Source: Novosphingobium sp. SG751A | Lineage (GTDB): Bacteria; Pseudomonadota; Alphaproteobacteria; Sphingomonadales; Sphingomonadaceae | Reading direction: 5' to 3' | Assembly: GCF_013149295.1 (NCBI RefSeq) | Contig: NZ_JABGCB010000004.1 | Location: 1 to 64,000, forward strand | DNA length: 64,000 bases | Part shown: positions 53,884-63,186 of the stretch, in pieces | Layout of the letters: each line of letters starts with the position of its first letter | How positions within the stretch are numbered: position 1 is the stretch's first letter | Position numbers and translations under genes: made by a program | Notes under the pieces: model-generated | Told to the model about the DNA's origin: nothing | What the model saw: the letters and a program-made list of their open reading frames with translations, nothing else | Database searches by the model: none

Positions 53884-54861
53884 CTAAAGCCGCAGCAGCC
53901 ATTTTTGCGCCAGTACCGGCCATTCCCCCGCCGGACCATTGGACGGCCCGATGCCGAAGCCATGGCGTCCTTCGGCAAACAGGTGCATTTCGGGGGGATG
54001 TCCGGCTTTTGTCAATGCATCAGCCATCATGACGCTGTTTTGATAAGGCACGGCATCGTCGTCCAGCGTATGGACCAGAAAGACCGGCGGCGTCCGGCCC
54101 GTCACATGCGCTGCGGGCGAGCGATGCTCGATCAGCGCGGGTTCGGGCGCATTGCCCAACAGGGTCTGGGCCGACCACGCATGGGTATAGGGCGGCGCCA
54201 TGCTGATGACCGGATAAATCAGTATCCCGGCCTGAGGCCGCGCGTCGATCTGATCGACGCTGTCCACAGGTGCGCCAATCCTCTCATCAAACCCGGTCAG
54301 CAGCGATGCGGCCAGATGGCCCCCGGCGGAAAAGCCTATGACCGCAATGTCCTGATCCGAAACGCCATCCTGCGCCGCGCGAGAGCGGATGACGCGCATG
54401 GCCCGCTGTGCATCGCGCAGCGGCACATCGGCGCGGTCGGCCCACCCTTCGCCCGGCAGGCGATAGGCCAGAACATAGACATGATAGCCCGCCGCATTGA
54501 AAACGCGGGCGACATCGACGCCCTCATTGCGGATCGAGACGAAATTATACGCTCCGCCCGGGATCACCAGCAAGGCTTTGCCATGAGGGCGCGCCGGGCG
54601 AAACAGGCGCAGTTCCGGCTCGGCTATATTGCTGAGAAAGGTCTGGGGCCAGTCCGACCGACGCGGGCGAGGGGCAAAACCCGCGCCCGGCACGCCCATA
54701 GGCCATAGCGGCACACGTTCCGCCTGCAACCATGGCGCGGGCAAGGGACCGCCGCCATCGGGGATCATAAGCGGTGCTGCGGCCAAAGCGGGCTTGGTCA
54801 TGATGGCTCCGGCAAGGGCGGCCAATCCCGCCCCCATGGTGTGACGTCTGTTCCAGACCAA
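53884..54861 (-). CDS. Secreted alpha/beta hydrolase (acetylesterase / BD-FAE-like)
   Basis: A 325-residue alpha/beta hydrolase with a Tat-like signal (NRRHTMGAGLAALAGAIMTKPALA, cleavage near residue 28). The oxyanion-hole motif is VIPGGAYNFVS, the nucleophile elbow GFSAGGH, the acid in HTLDDDAVPY and the histidine in EGRHGFGIG. This set resembles the bacterial carbohydrate acetyl/feruloyl esterase group (BD-FAE). It lies 96 bases after a TonB receptor gene on the same strand, so the pair probably takes up and deacylates plant-derived oligosaccharides. Confidence 0.85.
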   Translation of the reverse strand: MVWNRRHTMGAGLAALAGAIMTKPALAAAPLMIPDGGGPLPAPWLQAERVPLWPMGVPGAGFAPRPRRSDWPQTFLSNIAEPELRLFRPARPHGKALLVIPGGAYNFVSIRNEGVDVARVFNAAGYHVYVLAYRLPGEGWADRADVPLRDAQRAMRVIRSRAAQDGVSDQDIAVIGFSAGGHLAASLLTGFDERIGAPVDSVDQIDARPQAGILIYPVISMAPPYTHAWSAQTLLGNAPEPALIEHRSPAAHVTGRTPPVFLVHTLDDDAVPYQNSVMMADALTKAGHPPEMHLFAEGRHGFGIGPSNGPAGEWPVLAQKWLLRL

Positions 54862-54957
54862 AGATCATTCCTTTCGTCACACCGCATAAGGGCGAGGGTC
54901 ATCGCGCCGATCATTTGGCGACCGGCGCGATGGGAATGGCATGTTCGTAGGAAAGTT

Positions 54958-57315
54958 TCAATATTTGAACCCGATACGCACGCCATAGGTGCGCGGCGGG
55001 GCATAGCTGGCGGTGGTCGAACTCCACACCGGGACAACCGTTGTGGCGATGCGGCGATCTTCGACATTGTTCATATAGAGGTTCACGTAGGCATGGCCGC
55101 TAGGGTCGTCATAGCGCAGGTTGAGATCGGTCTTGGTATAGCCCGCGATGCGCCCCTGAACGGCATTGTCGCTGCTGGCAAAGGTTCTGCTCTGGGCATA
55201 GAAATCGACCGAAGGCGTGATCCTGGCCCCGGAGGTCAGATCGAAGGCATGGGCATAGCTGAAACGCGCGCTTAATTGCGGCGCATTGGTCAGCCGCTTG
55301 CCCGAATAATCGGCCGAGGCGGAGGGAATGGCGGCATAGCCCAGCAAGGGCGCGAAGATATTATACATGGTATCGGCCGAATGCAGATTGTCCGACGCGC
55401 CGGGGAAGCTGAGATATTTGGCATCCATAAAGGCCAGATAGCCCGAAATCGTATCATGGCGGTTGGGGCGATAGGAGGTTTCCAGATCCACCCCGCGAAT
55501 GCGCGCCTTGGCCGCATTGGTGGTGACAGCAATCGGACCTTGCACCGGATCGACCACCACCGAGGAAACCTGAAGGTTGTTATAGTCCATCTGATAGGCG
55601 GAAAGCCCGATGAACAGACGATCATTCAACAGCTTGGCGCGCAGGCCAGCTTCATAATTGGTGACGGTCTCGGGGGCATATTGGCGATAGTTCACCGGAT
55701 TGCCGCTCGATTGCAGACCGCCGCCGCGATAGCCGGTGGAAACCGTGGCATAGGCCAGAATGCCCGGCGTCAGGTCATAATCCAGCCCCGCCTTCCAGCT
55801 TACCTTGCTGAAGCTGGCGGCGCTGCGGCCTCGATCATCGGTATAGGCGATGGCAAAGCCGCCCGGGCATGAGGAGGCGTTGATATTGGCCCGCGTGACC
55901 GTGGCGCCGGGACAGACCAGTTGCTGTTCGCGGCCGTTCACATTATCCCATGTGGCGCGTAGGCCCGCCGTGGCGCGCAGGCGGTTGCTCAGAGAGAATG
56001 TGCCCTGCCCGAACAGGGCGCGCGATTTGCTGCCCTCGCCGGAATAGGTGTTGACCACGTCCACCGCATTGATCGTGCCGATCTGATTGCCGGTGCTGGC
56101 CACCAGCGGGCCGAATATATTGTAGACGCCGGCAAAAGGCGCGGGCGCGGTGTTGCCCGCATGCAGCAGGCGCTGGCCCGAGGGGATTTCATCCTGATAG
56201 ATATAGGCGCCCGTCACCAGCTTGACCGGGCCGCGCTGGAAATTGATATCCAGTTCGTGGGACCAGCTATTGGTCTTGTGATTGATATATTCCTGCGAGA
56301 ACACGCCCGAGGCCGCCGCCACACCATTGTTGACCAGCGAGGAATAACCCGCCAGCCAGGTCAGGCTCAGGCCGTCGCCGACCTGCCAGTTGAGTTTTGA
56401 GCGGACATCATAGCTTTTGACATTGATGCGGTTGGCTGACACCTGATCCAGCCCCGGATTGATCGTATCAAAACTGGTGGGGATGATGGTGACCGCGCCA
56501 AAGCTGCCGGTGGTCAGATTGGCTTGCGGATAGTAATTGTAATTGCGCAGATAGACGGCGGGCACCGTGCCGTTGTTTTCGCCATACGATCCGGACACGC
56601 GCCATGTCAGCGCCGGGGTGATGGCCCATTTGGCCGTTACGCGCAGGCCCGCCAGATCGGTCTGATCAAATCGCGCGCCGCGCAATTGCGGGCCATAGCC
56701 GTCATTGATCTGGCGAAAGGCCGCGATGCGCAGGCCGAAATTGTCGCTCACCGGAAGATCGACGGCGGCCTGCGCGCGGATTTCGTTGAAGCGGCCATAT
56801 TGCAGGCTGGCGCTGCCGCCCAGATTCCGGTCCGGATCGGCCGAATTGATGTTGACCACGCCTGCGGTCGCATTCCGGCCATAAACGGTGCCCTGCGGCC
56901 CGCGCAGCACCTCGACCGAGCCGATGTCGAACATGGCCAGACCCAGCGCGACCGAGGAGGGGTTGTAAATGCCGTCAAACTGAGTGGCGACAGTGGAATA
57001 GCCGGAAAAGGCATTGTTGCTGCCTATGCCGCGAATGGAAAAGCCGTTCTGGCTCAATTGGAGCGAGGGTACGGTCGACACCAGCCGGTCGGCGCTGGTG
57101 ATGGATTGCCGGTCGAGGGCGAGCTGTGAAACGACGCTGACTGAGATCGGGGCCTTGGACAGTTTCTCGCTGCTCTTTTGCGCGGTCACGACGATTTCGG
57201 TGGTGAGCGGTTCGCCCTTTGCCGCCGCCTCCTGCGCGAAGGCGGGTGTGGTCAGGGCGGGGGTTGTCAGGGCGGACAGCGCGACGCTGCCAAGCAAGAT
57301 TGCAGAATATTTCAT
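54958..57315 (-). CDS. TonB-dependent outer-membrane receptor
   Basis: A 785-residue receptor with a signal peptide (about residues 1-28), a TonB box TTEIVVTAQKSSEKLSK, and a plug with ADRLVSTVPSLQLSQNGFSIRGIGSNNAFSGYS, QFDGIYNPSS and VLRGPQGTVYGRNATAGVVNINS. The barrel ends in RTYGVRIGFKY. It is divergent from the GH68 gene, and a CAANCGNTTG-type palindrome (57407-57416) sits 92 bases upstream. It presumably imports fructo-oligosaccharides or related glycosides released by the neighbouring enzymes. The ligand is inferred from context. Confidence 0.9.
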   Translation of the reverse strand: MKYSAILLGSVALSALTTPALTTPAFAQEAAAKGEPLTTEIVVTAQKSSEKLSKAPISVSVVSQLALDRQSITSADRLVSTVPSLQLSQNGFSIRGIGSNNAFSGYSTVATQFDGIYNPSSVALGLAMFDIGSVEVLRGPQGTVYGRNATAGVVNINSADPDRNLGGSASLQYGRFNEIRAQAAVDLPVSDNFGLRIAAFRQINDGYGPQLRGARFDQTDLAGLRVTAKWAITPALTWRVSGSYGENNGTVPAVYLRNYNYYPQANLTTGSFGAVTIIPTSFDTINPGLDQVSANRINVKSYDVRSKLNWQVGDGLSLTWLAGYSSLVNNGVAAASGVFSQEYINHKTNSWSHELDINFQRGPVKLVTGAYIYQDEIPSGQRLLHAGNTAPAPFAGVYNIFGPLVASTGNQIGTINAVDVVNTYSGEGSKSRALFGQGTFSLSNRLRATAGLRATWDNVNGREQQLVCPGATVTRANINASSCPGGFAIAYTDDRGRSAASFSKVSWKAGLDYDLTPGILAYATVSTGYRGGGLQSSGNPVNYRQYAPETVTNYEAGLRAKLLNDRLFIGLSAYQMDYNNLQVSSVVVDPVQGPIAVTTNAAKARIRGVDLETSYRPNRHDTISGYLAFMDAKYLSFPGASDNLHSADTMYNIFAPLLGYAAIPSASADYSGKRLTNAPQLSARFSYAHAFDLTSGARITPSVDFYAQSRTFASSDNAVQGRIAGYTKTDLNLRYDDPSGHAYVNLYMNNVEDRRIATTVVPVWSSTTASYAPPRTYGVRIGFKY

Positions 57316-57406
57316 GGCATCCTCCCAGGATTGGACCTGTGTTTTCCAGCGCCTTGTTCGGCGCCGCTCTCGTGAAGGTTATTGCAGACGACTCACGGCA
57401 GTTGCA

Positions 57407-57416
57407 CAACCGATTG
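57407..57416. promoter_or_regulatory. Candidate LacI-type operator (weak) before the TonB receptor
   Basis: CAACCGATTG matches the pattern CAANCGNTTG of the stronger sites at 57564 and 60892, keeping both CAA/TTG arms and the central CG but differing at two positions. It lies between the divergent receptor and GH68 genes. It is a plausible second half of a looped repressor complex with the site 157 bases away. Confidence 0.4.
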
Positions 57417-57558
57417 CGCATCTGTTACAATCGATAGCATTGGTTGCCTAGAGGGAATTTATTCGGCGTCTTTCCGGTGAGGGATGGTGCAGGGATTCCG
57501 GCAAAACACTGATCTTGAAGCGCTATTTCGGGCGCGAGGGAATTTTCGAGAGGGTTCG

Positions 57559-58731
57559 ATGAACAAACGTTTGCAATATGTGGCTGATTCGCATCACCTG
57601 CCCGCCTTTCGCTGGACCCGCGATCACGCGTCGCGTTGCGTCCCGTGGCCCGCCACGACCATTCCCGCCTTCGCTCCTTGCCAATGTGCAGATCGCCTGC
57701 CGGATCTCGACATATGGGATATGTGGCCTCTCGAGGACATCGATGGCCATGCACATACCTTTGCGCAAGGCCATCTCTGGTTCGCGCTGGCTGCGCCGGT
57801 TCTGCCCGACCCGGAGGACCGCCATGCCATCGCCCGTATCCACCTTCTGCTCGAAGCTGCCGATGGTTCCGGCTGGATCGACCACGGCCCGGCCTTTCCC
57901 GAAGGTCACACGCCCGGCAGCCGGGAATGGTCCGGCAGCGCGCTTTATGATGCCGAACAGCAGCGGGTTCTGTGCTGGTTCACCGCCGCCGGACGCCGGG
58001 GCGAAGCAGCGCCCAGTTTTGAGCAGCGCCTCTTCTTCTCGCAGGGCACCCTGATCTGGCACGCAGATCGACCCGCCATCAAGGATTGGAGCGCCCCGCA
58101 TGAGGCGGTCGCCGCCGATGGCGCCCTATACCTGCGCGTTCAGGGAAGAGAAGGAGGGGCCGGAACGATCAAGGCCTTCCGCGATCCCTGCTGCTTTCGC
58201 GATCCGCGCAGCGGCGAGCATTACTTGCTGTTCACCGCTTCAAAGGCAGGCTCGACCTCTCCATGGAATGGCCTGATCGGGGTGGCGCAATCTTCGGATG
58301 GGCCGCTGGGGCCATGGCGCCTGCTGGCGCCGCTGGTCGATGCCGATGGGCTGAACAATGAATTGGAGCGGCCCCATATGCGCCATATCGATGGGCGCTA
58401 TTACCTTTTCTGGTCCACCCAGCGCAAAGTTTTTGCCGCCGATGGGCCCCAGGGGCCGACCGGCCTTTATGGACTGGTGGGGGTCTCGCCGCTTGGGCCG
58501 TTTCGCCCGATCAACGGCGGCGCGCTGATCGCGGGCAATCCCGAAGAAGCCCCCTGGCAGGCCTATAGCTGGTGGGTTCTGAGCGATGGCCGCGTCACCA
58601 GCTTTGCCGATTTGCCCGGCGTTGCCCCCGATGCCGCGCCCATGGATGCCGCCGGGCGCCGCAAAGCCTTTGGCGGCAGCCCCGCGCCATGGCTTACCCT
58701 GCGGCTGAGCGATGATATCGGGCGAATTTAG
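57559..58731 (+). CDS. Glycoside hydrolase family 68 protein (levansucrase/inulosucrase-type)
   Basis: A 390-residue GH68 enzyme acting on sucrose or beta-fructans. The catalytic triad is visible: nucleophile D54 in DIWDMWPLED, transition-state stabiliser D209 in AFRDPCCFRDP, and acid/base E270 in GLNNELERPHM. The WSGSAL segment of the fructosyl site (about 124) also fits. No signal peptide is present, so export must be non-classical or the enzyme acts on imported substrate. The ATG at 57559 has GAGAGGG upstream, and a LacI-type palindrome covers codons 2-5. The gene's stop overlaps that of the convergent lacI-type gene. Confidence 0.85.
   Translation: MNKRLQYVADSHHLPAFRWTRDHASRCVPWPATTIPAFAPCQCADRLPDLDIWDMWPLEDIDGHAHTFAQGHLWFALAAPVLPDPEDRHAIARIHLLLEAADGSGWIDHGPAFPEGHTPGSREWSGSALYDAEQQRVLCWFTAAGRRGEAAPSFEQRLFFSQGTLIWHADRPAIKDWSAPHEAVAADGALYLRVQGREGGAGTIKAFRDPCCFRDPRSGEHYLLFTASKAGSTSPWNGLIGVAQSSDGPLGPWRLLAPLVDADGLNNELERPHMRHIDGRYYLFWSTQRKVFAADGPQGPTGLYGLVGVSPLGPFRPINGGALIAGNPEEAPWQAYSWWVLSDGRVTSFADLPGVAPDAAPMDAAGRRKAFGGSPAPWLTLRLSDDIGRI
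57564..57573. promoter_or_regulatory. LacI-type operator inside the first codons of the GH68 gene
   Basis: The palindrome CAAACGTTTG lies in the coding sequence at codons 2-5, just after the ATG at 57559 (encoding NKRLQ). The extended 12-mer ACAAACGTTTGC is identical to the copy at 60891-60902. A LacI-family dimer bound here would block transcription right after the promoter. The central CG is typical of LacI-family sites. Confidence 0.65.
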
Positions 58732-59732
58732 GTGGATTCGCGCGGGATGAGTTGGGGGTCGATCAGCACGCTGCCGGTCGGCTCTCCGGCCATGCGTTTC
58801 AGCAAAAGGTCCACCATGACCCGCGCGCCATGGCGCAATTGCTGATCGATCGTGGTCAACGGGGGCGTGACCAACTCGCCCAGCGGCAGGCCGTCATAGC
58901 CGATCACCTTCACCTGATCCGGCACGCGCAGCCCCAATGTGCCCAAAGCGCGGATCACGCTGATTGCGGTGACGTCCGAGGCCGCCACAATGCCGTCGGG
59001 CATCACCGGCAAGGCGCGCAGTAGCCCCAGCGCATCGTCATAGGCGGCGGCCGGCTCGCAATGCGAGGGCATGATCTGCAGCTCTTCGCCCCGTCCGGCA
59101 ATCGCCAGCGCCTGTTGCACCCCGTCCAGCCTTGCGCCAAATTCAGGCCCCTCCACCGGGCCCAGGTAGGCGATGCGGCGGCACCCTCGCTCGATCAGAT
59201 GGCGCGCGGCCATCATCCCGCCCGCGCGATTGTCCGAACCCACCGAGCAATGATGCTGCCCCGGAACCTGACCGCCCCACACGACCATCGGGTGATAGCC
59301 CAAAGAGGTCGCTTCGATCACCGCCAACTGGTTAGACTGGCCAATGATCAGCACGCCATCGACCCGGCCGGACCGGGCATAATTCTCGATCCAGCGCCCA
59401 TCCGAAGGGATGACGCGCGAGAGCAGCAGGTCATAGCCGTGATCGGCCAGCGCATCGGCAAGATAGCCGCTCATCGTATTGAAAAACGGATCGGAAAGAT
59501 GCTGAAGGTCGTCATGGCCCAGCGGCACCAGCATGCCCACCGTGCTGGTCTTGCGCATCCGCATGTTGCGCGCCAGCAGATTGGGCTGATAGCCCAGCTT
59601 TTGCGCCAGCGTGATGATCCTCTCTCGCGTCTTGGGGCTGACCCGGCCCGAACCGGAAAGTGCGCGCGACACGGTGCCTGCGGATACCCCGGCCATCTCG
59701 GCCAATTGCTTGATATTCGTCGGGCTGTTCAA
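58728..59732 (-). CDS. LacI family transcriptional repressor
   Basis: A 334-residue LacI-type repressor. The N-terminal HTH is TNIKQLAEMAGVSAGTVSRALSGSGRVSPKTRERI with the hinge helix (YQPNLLARNMR) after it. The periplasmic-binding-protein-like core spans the rest (TVGMLVPLGHDDLQHLSDPF..., VDGVLIIGQSNQ, IVAASDVTAISVIRALGTLGLRVPDQVKVIGYDG). The start is TTG at 59732 with AGGGAG 8 bases upstream; an in-frame reading from 59885 lacks this. Convergent with GH68, stops overlapping by three bases. It is the natural candidate to bind the CAAACGTTTG sites nearby. Confidence 0.9.
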   Translation of the reverse strand: MNSPTNIKQLAEMAGVSAGTVSRALSGSGRVSPKTRERIITLAQKLGYQPNLLARNMRMRKTSTVGMLVPLGHDDLQHLSDPFFNTMSGYLADALADHGYDLLLSRVIPSDGRWIENYARSGRVDGVLIIGQSNQLAVIEATSLGYHPMVVWGGQVPGQHHCSVGSDNRAGGMMAARHLIERGCRRIAYLGPVEGPEFGARLDGVQQALAIAGRGEELQIMPSHCEPAAAYDDALGLLRALPVMPDGIVAASDVTAISVIRALGTLGLRVPDQVKVIGYDGLPLGELVTPPLTTIDQQLRHGARVMVDLLLKRMAGEPTGSVLIDPQLIPREST

Positions 59733-59799
59733 TCCGTTGGCTCCCTGTGCTTGGCCTGCAATGTATCGCCCCGCCTTGTTCGGGCAAGCAAAACCCGGA

Positions 59800-60870
59800 T
59801 TAAAGGTCAAAGGCGCGTCGATACGCCGCCAGGCGCGCCGCGAATAGCTGGCGCGAGACCCATGCCTTGGGCATGACCTTGTCAAAACCGTGGAAGGCGC
59901 CGGGCAGGACCAGCAATTGTGTGGGCACGCCCTCGGCCGTCAGGCGCTGCGCATAGGCGATGTCTTCGCGGGCGAACAGGTCGATGGAGCCGGTGCCGAT
60001 GAAGGCCGGCGGCAGGCCCGCGAGGCTGACGGCGCGGGCTGGAACCGCGCGCGAGGGAACTCCAGTCCCACCCGCTGCCTGCCCCAGAAACGCGCGCCAG
60101 CCATAGCGGTTGGCATCCGCATCCCAGCCGATGCACCCCAGACCCGGCGCCGGTTGCCATGTCGAGCCGGTGCGATCATCCAGCATCGGATAGATCAGGC
60201 ATTGAAACGCCAATGGCACCTGCCCTCGGTTGCGCGCGGTTTGGGCCAGCAGCGCGGCATGCCCGCCACCGGCACTTTCGCCCGCCACGGCAATCCGCGC
60301 CCGGTCCACGCCCAGCGCAGCGGCCTGTGTATGCAGCCAGAGCAGGCCCGCGTAATTCTGTTCCATGGAAACCCGCCATGTCGCCTCGGGAGCGAGCGAA
60401 TATTCCACCGAGGCGATGATGCAGTCGAGTTCTTGCGCCAGTTCGATCAGGCCGGGCATTTCCAGCAGGGCCGATCCGGTGATGAAGCCGCCGCCATGGG
60501 TGTGCAGTATGGCTGGACGCGGGGCGGCGCCTGCGCGCTCGTTCAGCACATAGACTTTAACCTCGCCCATTCCGCCGCCCACGGGCACTATCGCGGTGCG
60601 GATCGGCACGGCGGGGCGTTCGGGCGGGCTGGCAGTCGCAATGGCACCGCGCAGCATCGGCAATTTGGCGACGCCCATCGGATAGAAACCGCTGGTCATG
60701 GCGATGATCTGTCGGGCCGCATCGCGCAGTTCCGGATCGACAAAAGGCAGGCCCGTGATCGCGCCCGCTTCGTTTGCCCGCAACGGTCCGCCAGGCAGCA
60801 GCGTTGCCATCGCGCAGCTCATCCAGCGCAGGGCGGTGCGACGGTCGCCAGTGAAAATGCTCTTGCCCAT
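59800..60870 (-). CDS. Secreted alpha/beta hydrolase, HSL-type esterase
   Basis: A 356-residue esterase of the hormone-sensitive-lipase (Aes-like) group, with a signal peptide (RRTALRWMSCAMATLLPGGPLRA, cleavage near residue 32). The oxyanion motif is HTHGGGFITG, the nucleophile motif GESAGGGHAA, the acid in GSIDLFAREDIAYA and the histidine in GAFHGFD. In-frame ATGs at 60879 and 60894 are alternative starts; 60870 has AAGGA 7 bases upstream. A LacI-type palindrome lies 22 bases upstream (60892-60901), shared with the divergent DUF3237 gene. Confidence 0.83.
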   Translation of the reverse strand: MGKSIFTGDRRTALRWMSCAMATLLPGGPLRANEAGAITGLPFVDPELRDAARQIIAMTSGFYPMGVAKLPMLRGAIATASPPERPAVPIRTAIVPVGGGMGEVKVYVLNERAGAAPRPAILHTHGGGFITGSALLEMPGLIELAQELDCIIASVEYSLAPEATWRVSMEQNYAGLLWLHTQAAALGVDRARIAVAGESAGGGHAALLAQTARNRGQVPLAFQCLIYPMLDDRTGSTWQPAPGLGCIGWDADANRYGWRAFLGQAAGGTGVPSRAVPARAVSLAGLPPAFIGTGSIDLFAREDIAYAQRLTAEGVPTQLLVLPGAFHGFDKVMPKAWVSRQLFAARLAAYRRAFDL

Positions 60871-60891
60871 GTCAGTCATCCTTGGAATGCA

Positions 60892-60901
60892 CAAACGTTT
60901 G
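60892..60901. promoter_or_regulatory. LacI-type operator between the divergent esterase and DUF3237 genes
   Basis: CAAACGTTTG, inside the 12-mer ACAAACGTTTGC, is identical to the site at the GH68 start. It lies 22 bases from the esterase ATG and 43 bases from the DUF3237 ATG, well placed to repress both. Together with the LacI gene a few hundred bases away this is the strongest operator candidate in the window. Confidence 0.65.
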
Positions 60902-60944
60902 CTTTACGACAGCCGACAATCACAATGCAGGGGGAGATTGTATC

Positions 60945-61451
60945 ATGTCTTTTCTAAAACTCGTCGCCGTATCGACCTTATCCTTGACCGCTGCGGCCGG
61001 GGCGGTCGAACCATCGCCGCCCGCGCCGCAACTGGAGTTCGTGTTTGAAGCCGAGGTCCTGCTGGCGCCCCGTGTCGAGGTGGGCCAAACCGCCTTTGGC
61101 CAGCGCGGCTATATTCCCATCATTGGCGGACAGTTTTCCGGCCCGGCGATCAAGGGCAAGGTCGTTCCCGGCGGCTGGGACTGGCAATTGCAGAGCGCAG
61201 CGGGGTGCAGCAATCTGCATGCCGACTATTTCCTGCAAACCGAGGATGGCGTGATGTTTAATGTGGTCAACCATGGTCAATTCTGTCCTGAAAAGGGCCA
61301 GCCCTTCACGCCCGCTTTCACCTCACCCCGGTTCGAGGCGCCGATGGGGCGCTATGGTTGGCTCAATCATGGGGCATGGATCAGCCGACTGGAAGGCGGC
61401 AAGGATCCGGCCCATCCTTCGGTGGTGATCCGCTTCTATCGCGCGCGTTGA
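60945..61451 (+). CDS. DUF3237 family protein, secreted
   Basis: A 168-residue protein with a signal peptide (LKLVAVSTLSLTAAAGAVEP). The DUF3237 beta-barrel follows: LEFVFEAEVLL, GYIPIIGGQFSGPAIKGKVVPGGWDWQL, HADYFLQTEDGVMFNVVNHG and FTSPRFEAPMGRYGWLNHGAWIS. DUF3237 is small and of unknown biochemistry, often beside aromatic/ester-degradation genes. The ATG at 60945 has GGGGGAG 8 bases upstream; the in-frame reading from 60882 overlaps the operator. Convergent with the tannase gene, 6 bases apart. Confidence 0.85.
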   Translation: MSFLKLVAVSTLSLTAAAGAVEPSPPAPQLEFVFEAEVLLAPRVEVGQTAFGQRGYIPIIGGQFSGPAIKGKVVPGGWDWQLQSAAGCSNLHADYFLQTEDGVMFNVVNHGQFCPEKGQPFTPAFTSPRFEAPMGRYGWLNHGAWISRLEGGKDPAHPSVVIRFYRAR

Positions 61452-61457
61452 ACCGGG

Positions 61458-63170
61458 TCAGCTGCAGGTGAACTTTTCCGCCTTTTCCGGGTCGCCATGG
61501 CCGCGATAGCGGGCGATTTTGGGAAAGGCGCAAAGCGGTCTTTCGCGCCCCGGAAAGGGGGATGCGGGGCCTGCGCGCGCGATCAGCCTTTCGGGCGCCT
61601 GCTTTTGCTCCACCCATGCGACCATCGCGTCAAACGCCTGATACTGATCGGTGGCCGGGCCGCCGGTGCAATGGTTCATGCCCGGCACGGCAAAGAAACG
61701 CGTGCCGCGCCGGGCTGCATCACCGTTGTGGGCCAGCATGGCGCGATACCAGTCCAGCGTGTCGGCGATGGAGAACACCGGGTCCGAACCGCCGTGCAGC
61801 ACCATCAGCCGCCCGCCATGGTCCAGAAAACCCTCCAAATAGGTTGAGCGGGCGGAAATATCCTCCCAACCCGATGCGGCAAAGTCGCCGTCCCGCGCCA
61901 GAATGCGCTGCTCGACCTTGTCCATATCGAGGCCCATCTGAAACGCCAGGCCGCTTTCCGCGCCGGGCGCAACAGCTTGCGGCGGAACCGAAAATACCGA
62001 GGCGAGCGATCCGGCCCCCAGCAGCATGTTGAGCGAGGGAGCCCGCCCATCGGCCGTCCCCAATTGCCACATGCGCCAGTCGGCCGCGCCCCATCCGGCA
62101 TCCCATGGGAAACCGGCGTAAAGCGCATGTCCCTTGCTGTCGCGCGGGCCATCGTTCACGCGTTGCAACGAGGTGATTTGGGCGCTGGTCAGGCAGGCGT
62201 CCGTCTTGTCGCCCTTGCAGCGGATAGCGTTGAATGCGGGCAAAACGCGGGCCGAGGTGCATTGGCCCACGGCCAAAATCATGCCATCGGCCAGACCGTC
62301 CAGCTTGTCGCAGGCGTGCAGCATCGCCTGCCGCGCGAGGGCGAAATCGGCATCGGAAAAGCCATGCGCGATATTGAGTGGGGTAAGCGGGCTGTGCCCG
62401 TTCGCGGCGGAAAGCGCAAAGCTCTTGGTGTTCCACGCCTCGCCAATCGCGGCGCGGGGCAGGGACAGGCCCGGCGCCGTCACCACCACGCCGTCGAACA
62501 GGGTGGGATACCGCTGGACCAGCGCCAGCCCTTCCTGCCCTCCCTTTGAGCAGCCGACGAAATAGCTGTGCTGCGGGGTCTTGCCATAATGGGCGGCAAT
62601 GACTTTTCTGGCCGCCGTCACCGATTTTTGCAGCGAGGCATGGCCGTAATTGGCCCGGGCCAGCGGATCGAAGCCAAAGGCCAGCGTGCCGCCGCGTTTG
62701 GCGTCGAAATTGGCGGTATTGTCATGGCCTGAATCTTGCGAAAGCACCGCATAGCCGCGCGCCAGTGCCGGCGGCGCGACGCCCATTGCGCCAATGGCAT
62801 CGCCCAAGTCTCCATCGCTGCCGCCGCCGCCCTGAAAGAAGAAGCGGCCATTCCAATCATCGGGCAGGCGCAGATGGAAACGGATCGCGTAATTCTGTCC
62901 GTCGCGGCCAGTGCGCTGTTCGGTATGACCGATCACCTCGCAATGAGCGGGCAGGGTTGGGGCGGGCGGCGTATTCACTCCCACAGGCATGGCAGCAAGC
63001 GGAGCGGGGCCTGCTATATTGCTGCGAGCACTTTCGATCACCAGATCGGGCAGGTCGGCATGGGTCAGATCCGCGCAGCCGGTGCTTGCCTTTGCGGCGT
63101 GACTGTTAAGCGCTGATCCGGCAAAGATTAGGGTGGCGAGCAGGGCGGGGGAGCGGAGGTGGTTGCGCAT
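61458..63170 (-). CDS. Tannase/feruloyl esterase family protein
   Basis: A 570-residue secreted esterase (signal peptide to about residue 28, LLATLIFAGSALNSHA). The family motifs are GRFFFQGGGGSDG (oxyanion side), VGCSKGGQEG (nucleophile serine with its neighbouring cysteine), GGSDPVFS (acid) and PGMNHCTGGP (histidine and second cysteine). Members cleave gallate, ferulate or related esters in plant polymers. A 16-base palindrome (63187-63202) lies 17 bases before the ATG. It belongs by position to the LacI-controlled locus. Confidence 0.88.
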   Translation of the reverse strand: MRNHLRSPALLATLIFAGSALNSHAAKASTGCADLTHADLPDLVIESARSNIAGPAPLAAMPVGVNTPPAPTLPAHCEVIGHTEQRTGRDGQNYAIRFHLRLPDDWNGRFFFQGGGGSDGDLGDAIGAMGVAPPALARGYAVLSQDSGHDNTANFDAKRGGTLAFGFDPLARANYGHASLQKSVTAARKVIAAHYGKTPQHSYFVGCSKGGQEGLALVQRYPTLFDGVVVTAPGLSLPRAAIGEAWNTKSFALSAANGHSPLTPLNIAHGFSDADFALARQAMLHACDKLDGLADGMILAVGQCTSARVLPAFNAIRCKGDKTDACLTSAQITSLQRVNDGPRDSKGHALYAGFPWDAGWGAADWRMWQLGTADGRAPSLNMLLGAGSLASVFSVPPQAVAPGAESGLAFQMGLDMDKVEQRILARDGDFAASGWEDISARSTYLEGFLDHGGRLMVLHGGSDPVFSIADTLDWYRAMLAHNGDAARRGTRFFAVPGMNHCTGGPATDQYQAFDAMVAWVEQKQAPERLIARAGPASPFPGRERPLCAFPKIARYRGHGDPEKAEKFTCS

Positions 63171-63186
63171 AGGCGGATCATACCAT

